Positions 8,860 through 19,546 of a DNA stretch of 64,000 nt are shown here, piece after piece; the first letter of the stretch is position 1, and each line of letters starts with the position of its first letter. The position numbers were made by a program, and so were the translations under genes. This DNA comes from Antarctobacter heliothermus. GTDB taxonomy: Bacteria; Pseudomonadota; Alphaproteobacteria; Rhodobacterales; Rhodobacteraceae. The DNA is taken from contig NZ_CP022540.1 in the NCBI RefSeq assembly GCF_002237555.1, forward strand, positions 1,178,001 to 1,242,000, in the 5' to 3' direction. Under the pieces are notes generated by a model. That model had not been told where the DNA came from. It searched no databases and saw nothing but the letters and a program-made list of their open reading frames with translations.

Positions 8860-9585
8860 ATGCGTATCCTCCTGTCTGCCTTGGCGCTGAGCCTGTTGTT
8901 GTCTGGCGCGGTAGAGGCGCAATCCATCGCAATAGATATGGGCGAGGGTGGCTCTGTCACTGCCACCTCGGTTCAATTGATCGCACTGATCACCTTGTTG
9001 AGCCTTGCGCCCGGCATTGCCATCATGGTGACCTGTTTTCCATTTATGGTGACGGTACTGGCGATCCTGCGGCAGGCCGTAGGCCTGCAACAGTCGCCGC
9101 CCAATATGCTGATCGTCAGTCTCGCGCTGTTTCTCACTTATTTTGTGATGGAGCCTGTCTTTACCGAAGCCTGGGAGACGGGCCTGCAACCGCTCATGGA
9201 CGAACAGATCGAGGTTGAAGAAGCGGCCTTGCTGACGATTGCCCCGTTTCGCGATTTCATGGTCGGGCGTGTCGATCCGGACACATTCAGTGCCATGGCC
9301 GAACTGCGTCCGGATGCCGTCGGAACCGCCCTGTCACCGGACGCGCCCCTTTCGGTGCTGGTCCCCAGCTTCATGCTGTCCGAAATCGCCCGCGCGTTTC
9401 AGGTTGGTTTCCTGATCTTCCTGCCGTTTCTGATCATCGACCTTGTTGTGGCGGCGGTGCTGATGTCGATGGGTATGATGATGGTGCCACCCGCCATCGT
9501 GTCCTTGCCGTTCAAGCTGGCTTTCTTTGTATTGGCTGACGGTTGGGCGTTGCTGGCGGGCAGTCTGGTGCGCGGATACTTTTAG
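8860..9585 (+). CDS. fliP: flagellar export gate protein FliP
   Basis: Core subunit of the flagellar type III export gate, 241 residues. It has a cleavable signal peptide (LSALALSLLLSGAVEAQ), the conserved membrane core (APGIAIMVTCFPFMVTVLAI, LRQAVGLQQSPPNMLIVSLA) and the C-terminal family pattern PFLIIDLVVAAVLMSMGMMM followed by PFKLAFFVLADGW. Last gene of the fliF operon; no fliO, fliQ or fliR follows in the window, so the rest of the export apparatus is elsewhere. Confidence 0.95.
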   Translation: MRILLSALALSLLLSGAVEAQSIAIDMGEGGSVTATSVQLIALITLLSLAPGIAIMVTCFPFMVTVLAILRQAVGLQQSPPNMLIVSLALFLTYFVMEPVFTEAWETGLQPLMDEQIEVEEAALLTIAPFRDFMVGRVDPDTFSAMAELRPDAVGTALSPDAPLSVLVPSFMLSEIARAFQVGFLIFLPFLIIDLVVAAVLMSMGMMMVPPAIVSLPFKLAFFVLADGWALLAGSLVRGYF

Positions 9586-9680
9586 CCGCAATCATGGTTA
9601 ACGGCGGGCAATGTGATCTTTATGCATTGGCCGCCGGTCCTGCCGGTCTGCTATCGGCGGAAAAGGATACGCTCAAGAAA

Positions 9681-10634
9681 TCAGGTCGGAGCGATCTCGA
9701 TGGTTGTTACTTGTTTGTAAGGCGCATCGGGCGACACCAAGATCGACCCGAATTCGGGTGTGTTGAGCGCGTTGGGAAAGTCCTGTGCTTCCAGGCAGAT
9801 CGCACCGAATGGGCCGTGGTTTCCACCCGGCAGGGCAGTCGAAAACGGCGTCAGCGTGTTGGACGTATAAACCTGCAATCCGGGCCGGTCCGTCCAAAGG
9901 CGCAGCCGCATCCCGTCGGGTGAAATGACCTCTGCCGCCGGACCTTCGATGTTGTCCAGCGCATAGTTCAGATCAAATCCTGTGCCGTCAGTGTCAGCCT
10001 CGTCAATCCGGCGCGCGGTCCGAAAGTCGAACCGCGTGCCATCAACGGGCAGGCGCGCGCCGGTCGGGATCTGGTCCGGCCCGGTTGGCGTACAATGAGA
10101 CGCCTTCAGGTGCAGGTTGTGATCGTGCACGGTGCCGGCCCCCGCGACGTTGAAATAGAGATGTTGCGCCAGATTGACGGGGGTCACGCGGTCCGGGGTG
10201 GCGGTCATCTCCCAGGTCAGGGCGGCACCCTCCAAAGACAGGCGCACCTCAAAATCTACCGCGCCGGGATAACCCTGATCAAGATGGGATGAGTGCAGCG
10301 TCAGGCGCACCGCCCGGTCGCCCTCAGGGGTCATGTGCCAATTCTGCCGACCAAGGCCCAGTGGTCCGCCATGCAGGTGATGCCCACCCGGCCCTACGGG
10401 CAATTGCCAGTCCTGCCCGTCCAGTGAGAACCGCCCCTGCGCGGTCCGGTTTGCCACGCGGCCTACGACGACCCCCATAGACATCGGATTTTCGCGATAG
10501 GCTTCGGCGGTGTCATAGCCCAGCACGACGCGTCGGCCTCCGACCTGCCAATCCTGCACGGCGCAACCGATGGACAATACGGTGATGCGGCTGTCGCCGT
10601 CGTGCAGCACATGGCTGGAAATCTGGTCTGTCAT
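9681..10634 (-). CDS. aldose 1-epimerase (galactose mutarotase)
   Basis: Interconverts alpha and beta anomers of hexoses. The 317-residue product has the family landmarks: GRVANRTAQGRF near residue 70, the catalytic His in HHLHGGPLGLGRQNW, NLAQHLYFNVAG and a C-terminal Glu region (GAICLEAQDFPNALN). ATG at 10634 is preceded by CAGGGGGGCG; the frame stays open further upstream but without a family match. It converges on fliP and has no sugar operon around it. Confidence 0.9.
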   Translation of the reverse strand: MTDQISSHVLHDGDSRITVLSIGCAVQDWQVGGRRVVLGYDTAEAYRENPMSMGVVVGRVANRTAQGRFSLDGQDWQLPVGPGGHHLHGGPLGLGRQNWHMTPEGDRAVRLTLHSSHLDQGYPGAVDFEVRLSLEGAALTWEMTATPDRVTPVNLAQHLYFNVAGAGTVHDHNLHLKASHCTPTGPDQIPTGARLPVDGTRFDFRTARRIDEADTDGTGFDLNYALDNIEGPAAEVISPDGMRLRLWTDRPGLQVYTSNTLTPFSTALPGGNHGPFGAICLEAQDFPNALNTPEFGSILVSPDAPYKQVTTIEIAPT

Positions 10635-10695
10635 CACGCCCCCCTGTTTTCGCCCAGCCATATCAGAGGGTGGGCAGAGGGCATAGCGCCGGCGC

Positions 10696-11616
10696 TTAAT
10701 CCTCGTCCGGGACATCCGTGTGCAGGTGCCGTCCACCGCGCTTCTTGGCCAAGGCGATCTGTTTTTGCCTCTCGCGAAACCGCGTTTTGTCCTCGGCCGA
10801 GGTTTCATCCACGCACAGGTGACAAGACACGCCCTTTTCATACTCGGGGCGCGCGCGGTCTGCGGGAAGGATCGGACGGCGACAAGCGTGGCACAGATCA
10901 TGAGGCCCCTCGCGCAGCCCATGTTCCACAGAGACCCGTCCGTCGAAGACAAAACACGATCCCTGCCAACTGCTGTCGTCCTCTGGCACCTCTTCAAGAT
11001 ACTTCAGGATGCCACCCTTGAGGTGATAGACATCCTCATGCCCCTGACTGAGCAGGTAGTTGGTGGATTTTTCGCAGCGGATGCCGCCCGTGCAAAACAT
11101 GGCGATACGTTTGTTGTGAAATCGCTCTTTGTTCGCCTCCCACCACGCGGGAAAATCGCGGAACGCGTCGGTTTTCGGATCCACTGCGCCCTCAAAGGTG
11201 CCGATGGCGACCTCATAGTCATTGCGTGTGTCGATCACCGCCACGTCGGGGCTGCGGATCAGCTCGTTCCAGTCGGCGGGATCGACGTAGTGACCCACGC
11301 GCGCGCGCGGATCGACGTCGGGTTGACCCATGGTGACGATTTCTTTTTTCAACCGCACTTTCATACGGGCAAAGGGCCGCTCGGATGCGGTTGACAGCTT
11401 CCACTCCAAATCAGAGCAGCCCGGCAGGGCGCGAATATGCGACAAAACAGCGTCGATCCCGGATGCAGGCCCGGCAATGGTGCCGTTGATCCCCTCCTGC
11501 GCGAGCAGAAGGGTGCCAGTGATCTTTTGCGCCTGACACAAATCCTGCAGCGGCCCCTGCAAGGCGGCCGGATCTTCAAAGCGGGTAAAGTGGTATAGGG
11601 CGCAAACGGTACACAT
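10696..11616 (-). CDS. trhO: tRNA uridine(34) hydroxylase TrhO (YceA-type rhodanese)
   Basis: Predicted to hydroxylate U34 of tRNA in an oxygen-dependent route to 5-methoxyuridine-type modifications. The 306-residue protein begins [15 protein letters not shown], has an acylphosphatase-like N-terminal domain, a central rhodanese domain with [16 protein letters not shown] and active loop [14 protein letters not shown], and the family C-terminal Cys-containing segment ([12 protein letters not shown]). ATG at 11616 matches the family start. The same strand carries an Hsp70-like gene 40 bases upstream. Confidence 0.92.
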   Translation of the reverse strand: MCTVCALYHFTRFEDPAALQGPLQDLCQAQKITGTLLLAQEGINGTIAGPASGIDAVLSHIRALPGCSDLEWKLSTASERPFARMKVRLKKEIVTMGQPDVDPRARVGHYVDPADWNELIRSPDVAVIDTRNDYEVAIGTFEGAVDPKTDAFRDFPAWWEANKERFHNKRIAMFCTGGIRCEKSTNYLLSQGHEDVYHLKGGILKYLEEVPEDDSSWQGSCFVFDGRVSVEHGLREGPHDLCHACRRPILPADRARPEYEKGVSCHLCVDETSAEDKTRFRERQKQIALAKKRGGRHLHTDVPDED

Positions 11617-11656
11617 AGACCTGTCGATACGAAGCGAAGGGGCAGCAGTCCAGCGG

Positions 11657-12874
11657 CTATTCTGCCGCAATGGCAAGACCGTGAACCACGGCGGTGAAGA
11701 CTTCGCTGTAGACGGGTTGTGCGTGTGGCAGGGCGCGGGTCATCGCGTCACGGACCGCACCCAGCAAACTGGACCCGCCGACATAAACGACCTGATCGAC
11801 ACTATCGGGGGCGCAGCCAGCCGTGCGCAGCGTGTCCATCGCGCAGATGGCAATCTCTTGGCCATAGCCTTCGAGGGCGGCGTCCAACGCATCTGCCGCG
11901 AGCGTCACGGTCAGCCCGCGTTCTACTACGCCCAGGGCGATGTCCCCTGCGTCGACGCCATTGGCCGCAATCTTTCCGGCCTCAACCGCATAGGCAATGT
12001 CGTGACCAAGATGGGATTCCAGCACATCGGCTAGCCGTTCGAACAGCTGCGGTTGCGGCGCAAGGCGGATCCAGCGCTGGACCTCTCGCAGGATGGTGGC
12101 GTCATAGACAAAGGGGATCTTTTCCCAACTGGCCAGATCGTGGAAAAGCGCGCGCGGGGCGGCGTGGGTCTTGGCCCCGATTTCGGCCCCGATTTGCGCG
12201 CCGTAGCCAAGCAGCGGCATGGCATGGGCAAGGCTCAGTGCCTTGTCAAAGTCCGTGCCGCCAAGGCGGATGCCGCCGCTGGCGATCACATGGGTCTGTC
12301 CGTCTTTGCGATCACAGAGCGTAAAGTCCGATGTACCGCCGCCAATATCGACGATCAGCATGCGCCCGGCGCCATCGACCGCCAGCGCGGCGGCTTCTGG
12401 CTCTGGGAGAAACTCTACCGAATCAAAGCCGGCAAGTCGGTACGCCTCTGTCAGATCCTCCAGAGCCTGAGCATCTCGCGTGGCGGAGGCAGAGTGGAAA
12501 TGTACGGGCCGGCCAGACAGGGCCTTGTCGAATTTTAGCCCGGTGTGCGCCTCAGAGCGGGTGCGAATCTCTGTCAGAAAGCGGGCGATGACCTCTATCA
12601 GAGTTAGGCGTTCGTTCAGCAAACGGCGCGGTTCGCGGGCCAACGGCGTACCAAGGATGCTTTTGAGAGCCCGCATGAACCGCCCCTCGGCACCGTCCAT
12701 CATCGCGCGTGCCGCCGCGGTGCCGTACAGAAAGCGACGTTCAGCGAAATCGACAAAGATCGCTGTGGGCAAAGTCTGTTCGCCCGGTTCCAGCGGGATC
12801 GCGTAGGGGCGACCGCCCGCCATGACAGCGGCGCCCGTGTTGGACGTGCCAAAATCCACGCCAAGCCGTGCCAT
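11657..12874 (-). CDS. Hsp70 family protein, YegD-like
   Basis: Actin-fold ATPase of 405 residues related to E. coli YegD. It contains the phosphate-1 motif ([13 protein letters not shown]), the connect/phosphate-2 region ([14 protein letters not shown]) and the adenosine motif ([17 protein letters not shown]). It lacks the DnaK substrate-binding domain, so it is not a classical chaperone. ATG at 12874 is preceded by AGGAGTTGCG. Role unknown; ATP binding is well supported. Confidence 0.9.
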   Translation of the reverse strand: MARLGVDFGTSNTGAAVMAGGRPYAIPLEPGEQTLPTAIFVDFAERRFLYGTAAARAMMDGAEGRFMRALKSILGTPLAREPRRLLNERLTLIEVIARFLTEIRTRSEAHTGLKFDKALSGRPVHFHSASATRDAQALEDLTEAYRLAGFDSVEFLPEPEAAALAVDGAGRMLIVDIGGGTSDFTLCDRKDGQTHVIASGGIRLGGTDFDKALSLAHAMPLLGYGAQIGAEIGAKTHAAPRALFHDLASWEKIPFVYDATILREVQRWIRLAPQPQLFERLADVLESHLGHDIAYAVEAGKIAANGVDAGDIALGVVERGLTVTLAADALDAALEGYGQEIAICAMDTLRTAGCAPDSVDQVVYVGGSSLLGAVRDAMTRALPHAQPVYSEVFTAVVHGLAIAAE

Positions 12875-12982
12875 GTTCGCAACTCCTGTTTGAAAGGCGG
12901 GCACGATTATCAGCCACTGCCCGGCATGGCAATTCCGAAATCGCATCCTTATGGTGCCCGCGAAAAGGATAGGGAGACACGC

Positions 12983-13576
12983 ATGCACGCCCTGATCGTG
13001 ATTGATGTTCAAAACGATTTCTGCCCTGGTGGCGCGCTGGCCGTCGACAAAGGCGATGAGATCGTCCAGTCGATCAACGCGTTGATGGCTGAGGTTGACG
13101 CTGTGGTACTGACGCAGGACTGGCACCCGGCGGGACATTCGTCCTTTGCCAGTTCGCACGTGGGCAAGACCCCCTTTGAACTGATCGAGATGCCTTATGG
13201 GCCGCAGGTGCTTTGGCCCGATCATTGCATACAGGGCTCGCCCGGGGCGAATTTTCACCCGGATCTGGAGGTCGACAGGGCCGATATGATTCTCCGGAAG
13301 GGCTTTCGTACCGCTATCGACAGCTATTCGGCGTTTTTCGAGAACGATCACAAAACCCCCACCGGGCTGGAGGGGTACCTGCGCACGCGTGGGATAGACC
13401 GATTGACCATGGTGGGACTGGCCACGGATTTCTGTGTGAACTTTTCGGCGGTGGATGCGGCAAAACTGGGGTTTCAGGTGACGGTTCTGCAGGATTTGTG
13501 CCGGGCAATTGATCTGGACGGTTCGCTAAAAGCGGCTTTGGACGGGATGCGGCAGGCCAGTGTCACGCTTGCGTGA
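12983..13576 (+). CDS. pncA: nicotinamidase
   Basis: Deamidates nicotinamide to nicotinate in NAD salvage. The 197-residue enzyme shows the active-site Asp in VIDVQNDFCPGGALAV, metal ligands in TQDWHPAGHSSF, and the catalytic Cys in GLATDFCVNFSAVDA. ATG at 12983 follows AGGGAGACACGC. Immediately followed by pncB, which uses its product, so the pair forms a two-step salvage operon. Confidence 0.95.
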   Translation: MHALIVIDVQNDFCPGGALAVDKGDEIVQSINALMAEVDAVVLTQDWHPAGHSSFASSHVGKTPFELIEMPYGPQVLWPDHCIQGSPGANFHPDLEVDRADMILRKGFRTAIDSYSAFFENDHKTPTGLEGYLRTRGIDRLTMVGLATDFCVNFSAVDAAKLGFQVTVLQDLCRAIDLDGSLKAALDGMRQASVTLA

Positions 13577-13625
13577 TACCGTGGCTTTCGGTTTATCCTG
13601 AATTATTACGCGACGGAGGGCCGAC

Positions 13626-14918
13626 ATGGTCGATATTGCAACCCGGGTTTGGAACCACAAGTGGAAGATCGACCCGATCGTCCGGTCCCTGATCGATACG
13701 GATTTCTACAAGCTTTTGATGTGTCAGTCGGTTTTTCGCAAGAAACGCGACACCAACGTCACCTTCTCGCTGATCAACCGATCCCAGAATGTACCGTTGG
13801 CCAAGTTGATCGATGAGGGTGAACTGCGCGAACAGCTGGACCACATCCGCTCACTGTCGCTTTCGCGAGGGGAGGGGACATGGCTGCGCGGCAACACGTT
13901 TTACGGCAAACGACAGATGTTCCGGCCCGATTTCATGGAGTGGTTCGAGAACCTGCGCCTGCCTCCCTATCATCTTGAACGGGTGGGCGATCAGTATGAG
14001 CTGACGTTCGAGGGAAAATGGCCCGAGGTCATGCTTTGGGAAATCCCTGCACTTGCGGTCCTGATGGAGTTGCGCGGCCGTGCTGTGCTGCATGATATGG
14101 GCCGGTTCGAATTGCAGGTGCTGTACGCGCGCGCAATGACCAAGCTATGGCAAAAGGTCGAAGACCTGCGGCAGGTGCCGGAATTGCGTATCGCGGATTT
14201 CGGAACGCGGCGGCGGCATTCGTTCCTGTGGCAGGATTGGTGCGTTCAGGCGATGCTGGAGGGGCTGGGCAGCAGCTTTGTCGGGACGTCCAACTGCCTG
14301 ATTGCCAAGAACCGTGATCTGGAGGCGATTGGTACAAATGCACATGAGTTGCCGATGGTCTACGCGGCATTGGCCGAAGACGATGCGGCGCTGGCGCGGG
14401 CTCCCTATGACGTGTTGGCGGATTGGCAAGAAGAGCATGATGGCAACCTGCGGATCATTCTTCCCGACACCTACGGCACCGAAGGGTTCCTGAAACGTGC
14501 GCCGGACTGGCTGGCGGGCTGGACCGGCATCCGCATCGATTCAGGTGATCCGGCGGCGGCGGCGGAAGAGGCGATCAACTGGTGGATAAGCCGGGGCGAA
14601 GACCCGCGCAAAAAGCTGATCATCTTTTCGGACGGGTTGGATGAGAAGAAGATACTGGAACTCTATCGGCAGTTCGATGGCCGGGCGCGGGTGTCCTTTG
14701 GCTGGGGCACTTTGCTGACCAATGATTTCCGCGGGCTGACACCGGATGATCGGCTCGCGCCCTTCAGTCTTGTGTGCAAGGCGGTCAGTGCCGAGGGCAA
14801 CCCGACGGTCAAACTGTCGGACAATCCCAACAAGGCGATGGGCCCGGCAGAGGAAATCGCGCGTTACAAGCGTGTTTTCGGCGTCGGGGATCAGGAGGCG
14901 ATGGAGGTCGTCGTTTAA
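13626..14918 (+). CDS. pncB: nicotinate phosphoribosyltransferase
   Basis: Converts nicotinate and PRPP to nicotinate mononucleotide. The 430-residue product has the N-terminal LIDTDFYKLLMCQSVF motif, the FGTRRRHSFLWQDWCVQAM region with the autophosphorylated His, SSFVGTSNCLIAK and the phosphate-binding GIRIDSGDP motif. Start ATG has GGAGG nine bases upstream. It follows pncA by 49 bases in the same direction. Confidence 0.96.
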   Translation: MVDIATRVWNHKWKIDPIVRSLIDTDFYKLLMCQSVFRKKRDTNVTFSLINRSQNVPLAKLIDEGELREQLDHIRSLSLSRGEGTWLRGNTFYGKRQMFRPDFMEWFENLRLPPYHLERVGDQYELTFEGKWPEVMLWEIPALAVLMELRGRAVLHDMGRFELQVLYARAMTKLWQKVEDLRQVPELRIADFGTRRRHSFLWQDWCVQAMLEGLGSSFVGTSNCLIAKNRDLEAIGTNAHELPMVYAALAEDDAALARAPYDVLADWQEEHDGNLRIILPDTYGTEGFLKRAPDWLAGWTGIRIDSGDPAAAAEEAINWWISRGEDPRKKLIIFSDGLDEKKILELYRQFDGRARVSFGWGTLLTNDFRGLTPDDRLAPFSLVCKAVSAEGNPTVKLSDNPNKAMGPAEEIARYKRVFGVGDQEAMEVVV

Positions 14919-14967
14919 GGCCCGTGTTTCGCAACTGGAGGTGCTGTAGACCAAGACCGCAAAGCCG

Positions 14968-16572
14968 TCAGTTGTATCCTCTGGCGGCCCACAGCACCTC
15001 GGCCAGATCCGTGCTCCCGGTGAACAGGCGTCCGGCGGACAGCCTTGTCAGTTGCGCCAATTGATCCGGGTCGGCGTCGCCCATTGCGATAGTATGGATC
15101 GGGATGGCGCGGGTGTAAGGAGTTTGGTCCATATGGGCCAGCAACGGCGTGCGGGTCTCTGTATCAGAGGTGCCATCGATCACGGCGATGATGGCGGGCA
15201 GAAAATCGGTAAGCGTGCCGTCCTCTGCCTGCGGACGAAAGGCCTCAAACCCTTCGTACAGGGCGTAAAACACATCCAAGCCCCCATCGGCCTGCAAGGT
15301 ATCGATCAGTCGGCGCGCCTGTTCGGATTCGGCGGTCTGGTCGCCTGCGATTACGATCGGGTCCAGAATGTTGTGGTTATAGGGAATGAGGATCGTCACA
15401 TCGCGGGGCGAGGGTTGCAGCAGTCGTGCGGCTGCAGCGTCCGGGTCCAGCAAAGTTCCCACGGCGTCCTTGATCTCTTGTATCGGCGTGCCGTCGGCCG
15501 ACCCGGACACATCCAGCAGCCAGACCGTTAGTGACGGTTTGCGCAGATCGGTCTGATAAAGCCGGAACGCCTCTGCAATGACTTCGGACGAGGGCGTCGG
15601 AACCGGCGCAAGGGAGCGAGCGAGGTCGATGCCCCAGTCGGGATTCCAAATCGTGGGGTCGGGGGTGTCAGAACCGGCAGAGACGACGCGGCGGCCCTGA
15701 CCGGACAACACGTCCTGCACCTCTGGCGTAGACAGGAACGCCCGAAGCTCCAGAAATTTGGTTTCTTTGTCTCCATCCCCTTTGGAAATGTAGCCAATTG
15801 GGCTGTCGGCCATGGCAAGTCCGTCGGTCGGGTAGATCGCAAACAGCGGCTCCCTGCCCTCTGCGATCAGTTTTCGGTTGGCGTCGATCAACAAGGCCTC
15901 TGTGTTGATCATGGCTTCAAAGGCGGCACTGTTGTCGACCAGCGCCTGTGCCAGCCAGTCGTCGTCCCCGGAAGATCGATCCACCTGCGCCAGCAGATCG
16001 CGCATTTCGTCCCGCACAGCAGGATCGGCGAGAGTCTCCATGGTCAACGCTTCGGATGTGTTCGACAGCGCGTGAAGAAATCCGAAATAGGCCAGAGCCC
16101 CGGAATCCGATTGCGTTGCAGAAGCCACCGACAAGCGGAACTTGCCTTCCTTTGCGGCGGTGTGGATGTCCTGAACGGTCACATCGGTTCGACCAATCCA
16201 CCCAAGTTCCTTGGCGATGGAAGTGCGCAGGCCCAGCACAACCGGCGAGCGGGACACAGAGGTCTCATGTTGCACCACCTTTTGCGGATCGCCCAACGCG
16301 ATCCATAGAGAACTGGAGGGCCAAACCGCGTCAAAATCTGTGCCTGCCCCTTTGGCCAGTTCACGCGTGATAGCCGTTGAGGTGAGATAGGTGATTTCTA
16401 TGTCGGTATCATTTTCCTCGGCCCAATCCTGAATAAGCGGCTCGACGGCGCGGTTTTCAGGGTCTGACGCGATACGCAGCACCATGCGGGGTTCAAGTAC
16501 GCCGGAGTCCAGGATCAGAAGCCCGACGAGGATCACGATCAAGGCAACAAATACATATTCCAACGTCTTCAT
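14968..16572 (-). CDS. substrate-binding protein / von Willebrand A domain fusion
   Basis: Predicted 534-residue, membrane-anchored periplasmic protein. It has one N-terminal helix ([19 protein letters not shown]), a type 2 periplasmic-binding-protein-like region (about 30-330; [17 protein letters not shown]) and a C-terminal VWA domain starting near 345 with a complete MIDAS motif ([10 protein letters not shown]). ATG at 16572 is preceded by GGAGACGC. No transporter genes are adjacent, so it is unlikely to feed a permease here; a sensory or adhesive role is possible. Convergent with pncB, divergent from hisC. Confidence 0.75.
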   Translation of the reverse strand: MKTLEYVFVALIVILVGLLILDSGVLEPRMVLRIASDPENRAVEPLIQDWAEENDTDIEITYLTSTAITRELAKGAGTDFDAVWPSSSLWIALGDPQKVVQHETSVSRSPVVLGLRTSIAKELGWIGRTDVTVQDIHTAAKEGKFRLSVASATQSDSGALAYFGFLHALSNTSEALTMETLADPAVRDEMRDLLAQVDRSSGDDDWLAQALVDNSAAFEAMINTEALLIDANRKLIAEGREPLFAIYPTDGLAMADSPIGYISKGDGDKETKFLELRAFLSTPEVQDVLSGQGRRVVSAGSDTPDPTIWNPDWGIDLARSLAPVPTPSSEVIAEAFRLYQTDLRKPSLTVWLLDVSGSADGTPIQEIKDAVGTLLDPDAAAARLLQPSPRDVTILIPYNHNILDPIVIAGDQTAESEQARRLIDTLQADGGLDVFYALYEGFEAFRPQAEDGTLTDFLPAIIAVIDGTSDTETRTPLLAHMDQTPYTRAIPIHTIAMGDADPDQLAQLTRLSAGRLFTGSTDLAEVLWAARGYN

Positions 16573-16692
16573 AATGCGTCTCCGGAAATCACCTTGATGG
16601 CATCGTATCTTGCACCGCGTGGAATGGAACCCGTTTGTGCCTTTTCTAAGCGCAGACGCAGCGCTATGCACGGGTGGCTTCAGGAGGTCAGA

Positions 16693-17778
16693 ATGACAGC
16701 GATCAAACCACAGCCGGGTATCATGGACATCGCTCTGTATGTGGGCGGGAAATCCCATGTCGACGGCGTTACCAATGTGGTGAAGCTCAGCTCGAACGAG
16801 AATCCGTTCGGGCCAAGCCCCGCCGCACAGGAAGCCGTCAAACGGTCGGTGCATGAACTGCACCGCTATCCGTCCACCGACCACCGGGCATTGCGTGATG
16901 CCATTGGCGAAGTGCACGGGGTGGACCCCGAGCGGGTGATCTGCGGCGTCGGCTCGGATGAGATCATCACCTTTCTCTGTCAGGCATATGCCGGGCCGGG
17001 CACCGAAGTCGTGTATACTGAACACGGGTTTGCCATGTACCGCATCAGCGCACTGGCCGCCGGGGCGACCCCGGTTGAGGTGCGCGAGCGTGAACGGGTG
17101 ACGGATGTGGACGCGATCCTTGCGGGCTGCACCGACAGGACGCGGCTGGTGTTCATCGCCAACCCCAACAACCCCACCGGCACGATGATCGGTCTGGCCG
17201 AGGTGGAGCGTCTGGCGGAGGGACTGCCTGAGCAGTGCCTTCTGGTGCTGGACGGCGCCTATGCAGAATATGTCGAGGGCTATGATGGCGGTGCCAAGCT
17301 GGTCGAGCATCGCGACAACGTGGTGATGACGCGGACTTTTTCCAAACTGTATGGTTTGGGCGGGCTGCGCGTCGGCTGGGGCTATGGCCCGAAAGACGTG
17401 ATTGATGTGCTCAACCGGGTGCGCGGGCCGTTCAACCTGTCCGGCACCGCACTGGCAGCGGCAGAAGCGGCAGTGCGTGACACCACATTCGTCGAGAAGT
17501 GCCGGAGCGAGAACACGCGCCTGCGCGGCTGGATGGCCGAGGCACTCGCCGAACACGGCGTTCCCAGTGACACCTCGACTGCCAATTTCGTGCTGGCACG
17601 GTTTGCCGATCAGGAAGAGGCCGAAGCCTGTGATCTGTACCTCCAAAAGCAGGGGCTGATCGTGCGGCGTGTGGCGGGCTACAACCTGCCCCATTGCCTG
17701 CGCATCACGGTCGGGGACGAACCGTCGTGCCGGCAGATCGCGCACTATGTGGGGTTGTTCAAGGCGGGCGCGCGATGA
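16693..17778 (+). CDS. hisC: histidinol-phosphate / aromatic aminotransferase
   Basis: PLP-dependent transaminase of 361 residues. Diagnostic parts are [23 protein letters not shown], the DGAYAEYV region and the PLP lysine in [17 protein letters not shown]. The gene overlaps tyrC by four bases, so it may act in tyrosine or phenylalanine synthesis as well as histidine synthesis; HisC enzymes often accept both. ATG at 16693 has AGGAGG at the right distance. Confidence 0.93.
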   Translation: MTAIKPQPGIMDIALYVGGKSHVDGVTNVVKLSSNENPFGPSPAAQEAVKRSVHELHRYPSTDHRALRDAIGEVHGVDPERVICGVGSDEIITFLCQAYAGPGTEVVYTEHGFAMYRISALAAGATPVEVRERERVTDVDAILAGCTDRTRLVFIANPNNPTGTMIGLAEVERLAEGLPEQCLLVLDGAYAEYVEGYDGGAKLVEHRDNVVMTRTFSKLYGLGGLRVGWGYGPKDVIDVLNRVRGPFNLSGTALAAAEAAVRDTTFVEKCRSENTRLRGWMAEALAEHGVPSDTSTANFVLARFADQEEAEACDLYLQKQGLIVRRVAGYNLPHCLRITVGDEPSCRQIAHYVGLFKAGAR

Positions 17779-18695
17779 GTGTGATTTATCCCCGCGTTGC
17801 GCTGATCGGGCTGGGACTGATCGCCTCGTCGATGTTCTGGGCTATGAAACGTGGCGGTCTGGCCGACCATGTCATGGGATATGCCCGGTCCGAAGACACG
17901 CGCGAGACAGCGCGGCGGATCGGCTTGGGCGATGAGGTGGTCGACACTTTGGTCGATGCTGTGCGCGATGCCGATCTGGTGGTATTGGCTACGCCGGTGG
18001 GCGTCATGGGCCGCATCGCCGAAGAGATCGCGCCGCATCTGAAACCGGGGGCCACGGTGATCGACGTCGGCAGCGTCAAGCGCACGGTGATCGAAGAGGT
18101 CGGGCCGCATATTCCCGCGGGCGTGCAATTTGTCCCCTGTCACCCCATGGCAGGGACAGAGCATTCCGGGCCTGAGGCGGGCTTTGCCTCACTCTTTGAC
18201 AATAGGTGGTGCCTTGTCGTGCCAGTCGAGGACGCCGATCCCGAAGCGGTTGCGCGGGTCGAGGCCTATTGGCAGGCGATGGGTGCCAACACAGAGGTGA
18301 TGGAGCCAGAGCACCACGACCTTGTTTGTGCCGTGGTCAGCCATGTGCCGCACCTGATTGCCTATACAATGGTGGGTGTGGCCGACGATTTACGGCGAGT
18401 GTCCGATCAGGAAGTGATCAAGTTCTCGGCTGCGGGTTTCCGCGATTTCACCCGGATCGCGGCCAGCGACCCCACCATGTGGCGCGACGTGTTTCTGACC
18501 AACAAGGAGGCCACGATCGAGATTCTTGGCCGCTTTACCGAAGAGTTGATGGCGCTGCAGCGGGCCATTCGAACTGGCGATGGTGAGCAGCTTCACGCCT
18601 ATTTCACCCATACGCGGGCCATTCGGCGTGGCATTCTGCAAGCGGGTCAGGATACCAATGAACCCGATTTCGGTCGTGCAAAGGTAAAACGGTGA
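17775..18695 (+). CDS. tyrC: prephenate/arogenate dehydrogenase
   Basis: Oxidative decarboxylation of prephenate or arogenate in tyrosine synthesis. The 306-residue protein has an N-terminal Rossmann motif ([16 protein letters not shown]), the substrate-site His in [15 protein letters not shown] and the helical C-terminal domain with [19 protein letters not shown]. No ACT domain or chorismate mutase is fused. The start overlaps the hisC stop and its stop overlaps the GTG of the next gene. Confidence 0.92.
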   Translation: MSVIYPRVALIGLGLIASSMFWAMKRGGLADHVMGYARSEDTRETARRIGLGDEVVDTLVDAVRDADLVVLATPVGVMGRIAEEIAPHLKPGATVIDVGSVKRTVIEEVGPHIPAGVQFVPCHPMAGTEHSGPEAGFASLFDNRWCLVVPVEDADPEAVARVEAYWQAMGANTEVMEPEHHDLVCAVVSHVPHLIAYTMVGVADDLRRVSDQEVIKFSAAGFRDFTRIAASDPTMWRDVFLTNKEATIEILGRFTEELMALQRAIRTGDGEQLHAYFTHTRAIRRGILQAGQDTNEPDFGRAKVKR

Positions 18696-19330
18696 AACAC
18701 CTCGCTCTTGGTCTGTGCTGTCTTGTGATGCTTGGGTCCTGCGGGGCGCGAGAGAGGGTGTCGAACGGGCTGGACAAGATCGGGAACGCCTTTGCCGGCA
18801 GCGATGGCGGTGGCCTGTGCGGCGATCCGGCGCTGCAGGGTGAAGTTGTCGGCGCCGTGCCGGGCAAGCTGTCAGCCTGCGGGATCGAGGACGCGGTGCG
18901 GCTGCAATCCGTGGGCAACGTGCGCCTGAGCCAAGGCGCACTGATGGATTGCAAGACGGCGCGCGCGCTGGAGGTTTGGGTCCGCGAAGGCGCGAAACCG
19001 GCCGTGGGTCGGCGAGGCGGCGGTGTGTCGGGACTTAAGGTGGCGGCGCATTACTCCTGCCGGACCCGCAACAACCAGCCAGGCGCGCCGATTTCGGAAC
19101 ATGGACGCGGCAAGGCGATCGACATTTCGGCGATCCTGCTCAAGGACGGGTCCAGCATCACGGTCGAGGATGGCTGGGACAGGCGCAAGGATGGCAAGGC
19201 GCTACGCCGGATGCACAAGGAGGCCTGTGGGGTCTTTGGCACGGTTCTTGGGCCGGAATCAGACCGTTTTCACCGCGACCATTTCCACTTTGACACCCGG
19301 CGGCACGGCAACGGCGCCTATTGTCGGTAA
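18692..19330 (+). CDS. extensin-family lipoprotein
   Basis: Predicted periplasmic lipoprotein of 212 residues with a lipobox (LVMLGSC) and an extensin-like C-terminal domain containing the zinc-peptidase-like pattern SEHGRGKAIDIS and FHRDHFHFD. The fold resembles D-alanyl-D-alanine carboxypeptidases of the VanY type, so cell-wall hydrolysis is plausible. GTG start at 18692 is coupled to tyrC through GTGA. Function remains inferred. Confidence 0.85.
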   Translation: MKHLALGLCCLVMLGSCGARERVSNGLDKIGNAFAGSDGGGLCGDPALQGEVVGAVPGKLSACGIEDAVRLQSVGNVRLSQGALMDCKTARALEVWVREGAKPAVGRRGGGVSGLKVAAHYSCRTRNNQPGAPISEHGRGKAIDISAILLKDGSSITVEDGWDRRKDGKALRRMHKEACGVFGTVLGPESDRFHRDHFHFDTRRHGNGAYCR

Positions 19331-19401
19331 CACGACTGGCGGCGTGACACGATTGGCTGGGTAGACCCAGTCTGTAGCCTGGCGTTTATAGTCCAGGTTG
19401 C

Positions 19402-19458
19402 AGGGGGCGCTGCCCCCGCTCCTGCGGAGCCCCCCGGGATATTTCAGGACAGAAGAAG
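19402..19458 (+). repeat. double-hairpin intergenic repeat, copy 1
   Basis: GGGGGCGCTGCCCCC hairpin, then a CTCC-TGC-GGAG hairpin, then CCCCCGGGATATTTCAGGAC and AGAAGAAG. Located 71 bases after the extensin-family gene. Shares its order of elements with copies at 26570, 36336 and 50337. Could act as a transcription terminator or RNA stabiliser for the upstream gene. Confidence 0.75.
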
Positions 19459-19546
19459 CCGAAGGTGGCGTTGGGTTCTCTTTCGCGTGAGGCGGGGGTG
19501 CAGCGGCAACGCCCGAGGTGGGGCGTTGCCGGGTTGATTGTACCTG

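Noticed and set aside
10635..10997. N-terminal extension of the aldose epimerase
   Set aside because: It is a shadow of trhO and shows no family similarity; ATG 10634 has a strong ribosome-binding site.
12875..13351. N-terminal extension of the YegD-like gene
   Set aside because: It is antisense to pncA; the ATPase motif begins right after ATG 12874 with a good ribosome-binding site.
16573..17745. Long N-terminal extension of the substrate-binding/VWA gene on the minus strand
   Set aside because: It is the complement of hisC, whose motifs are complete. The real gene starts at 16572 with a membrane helix.
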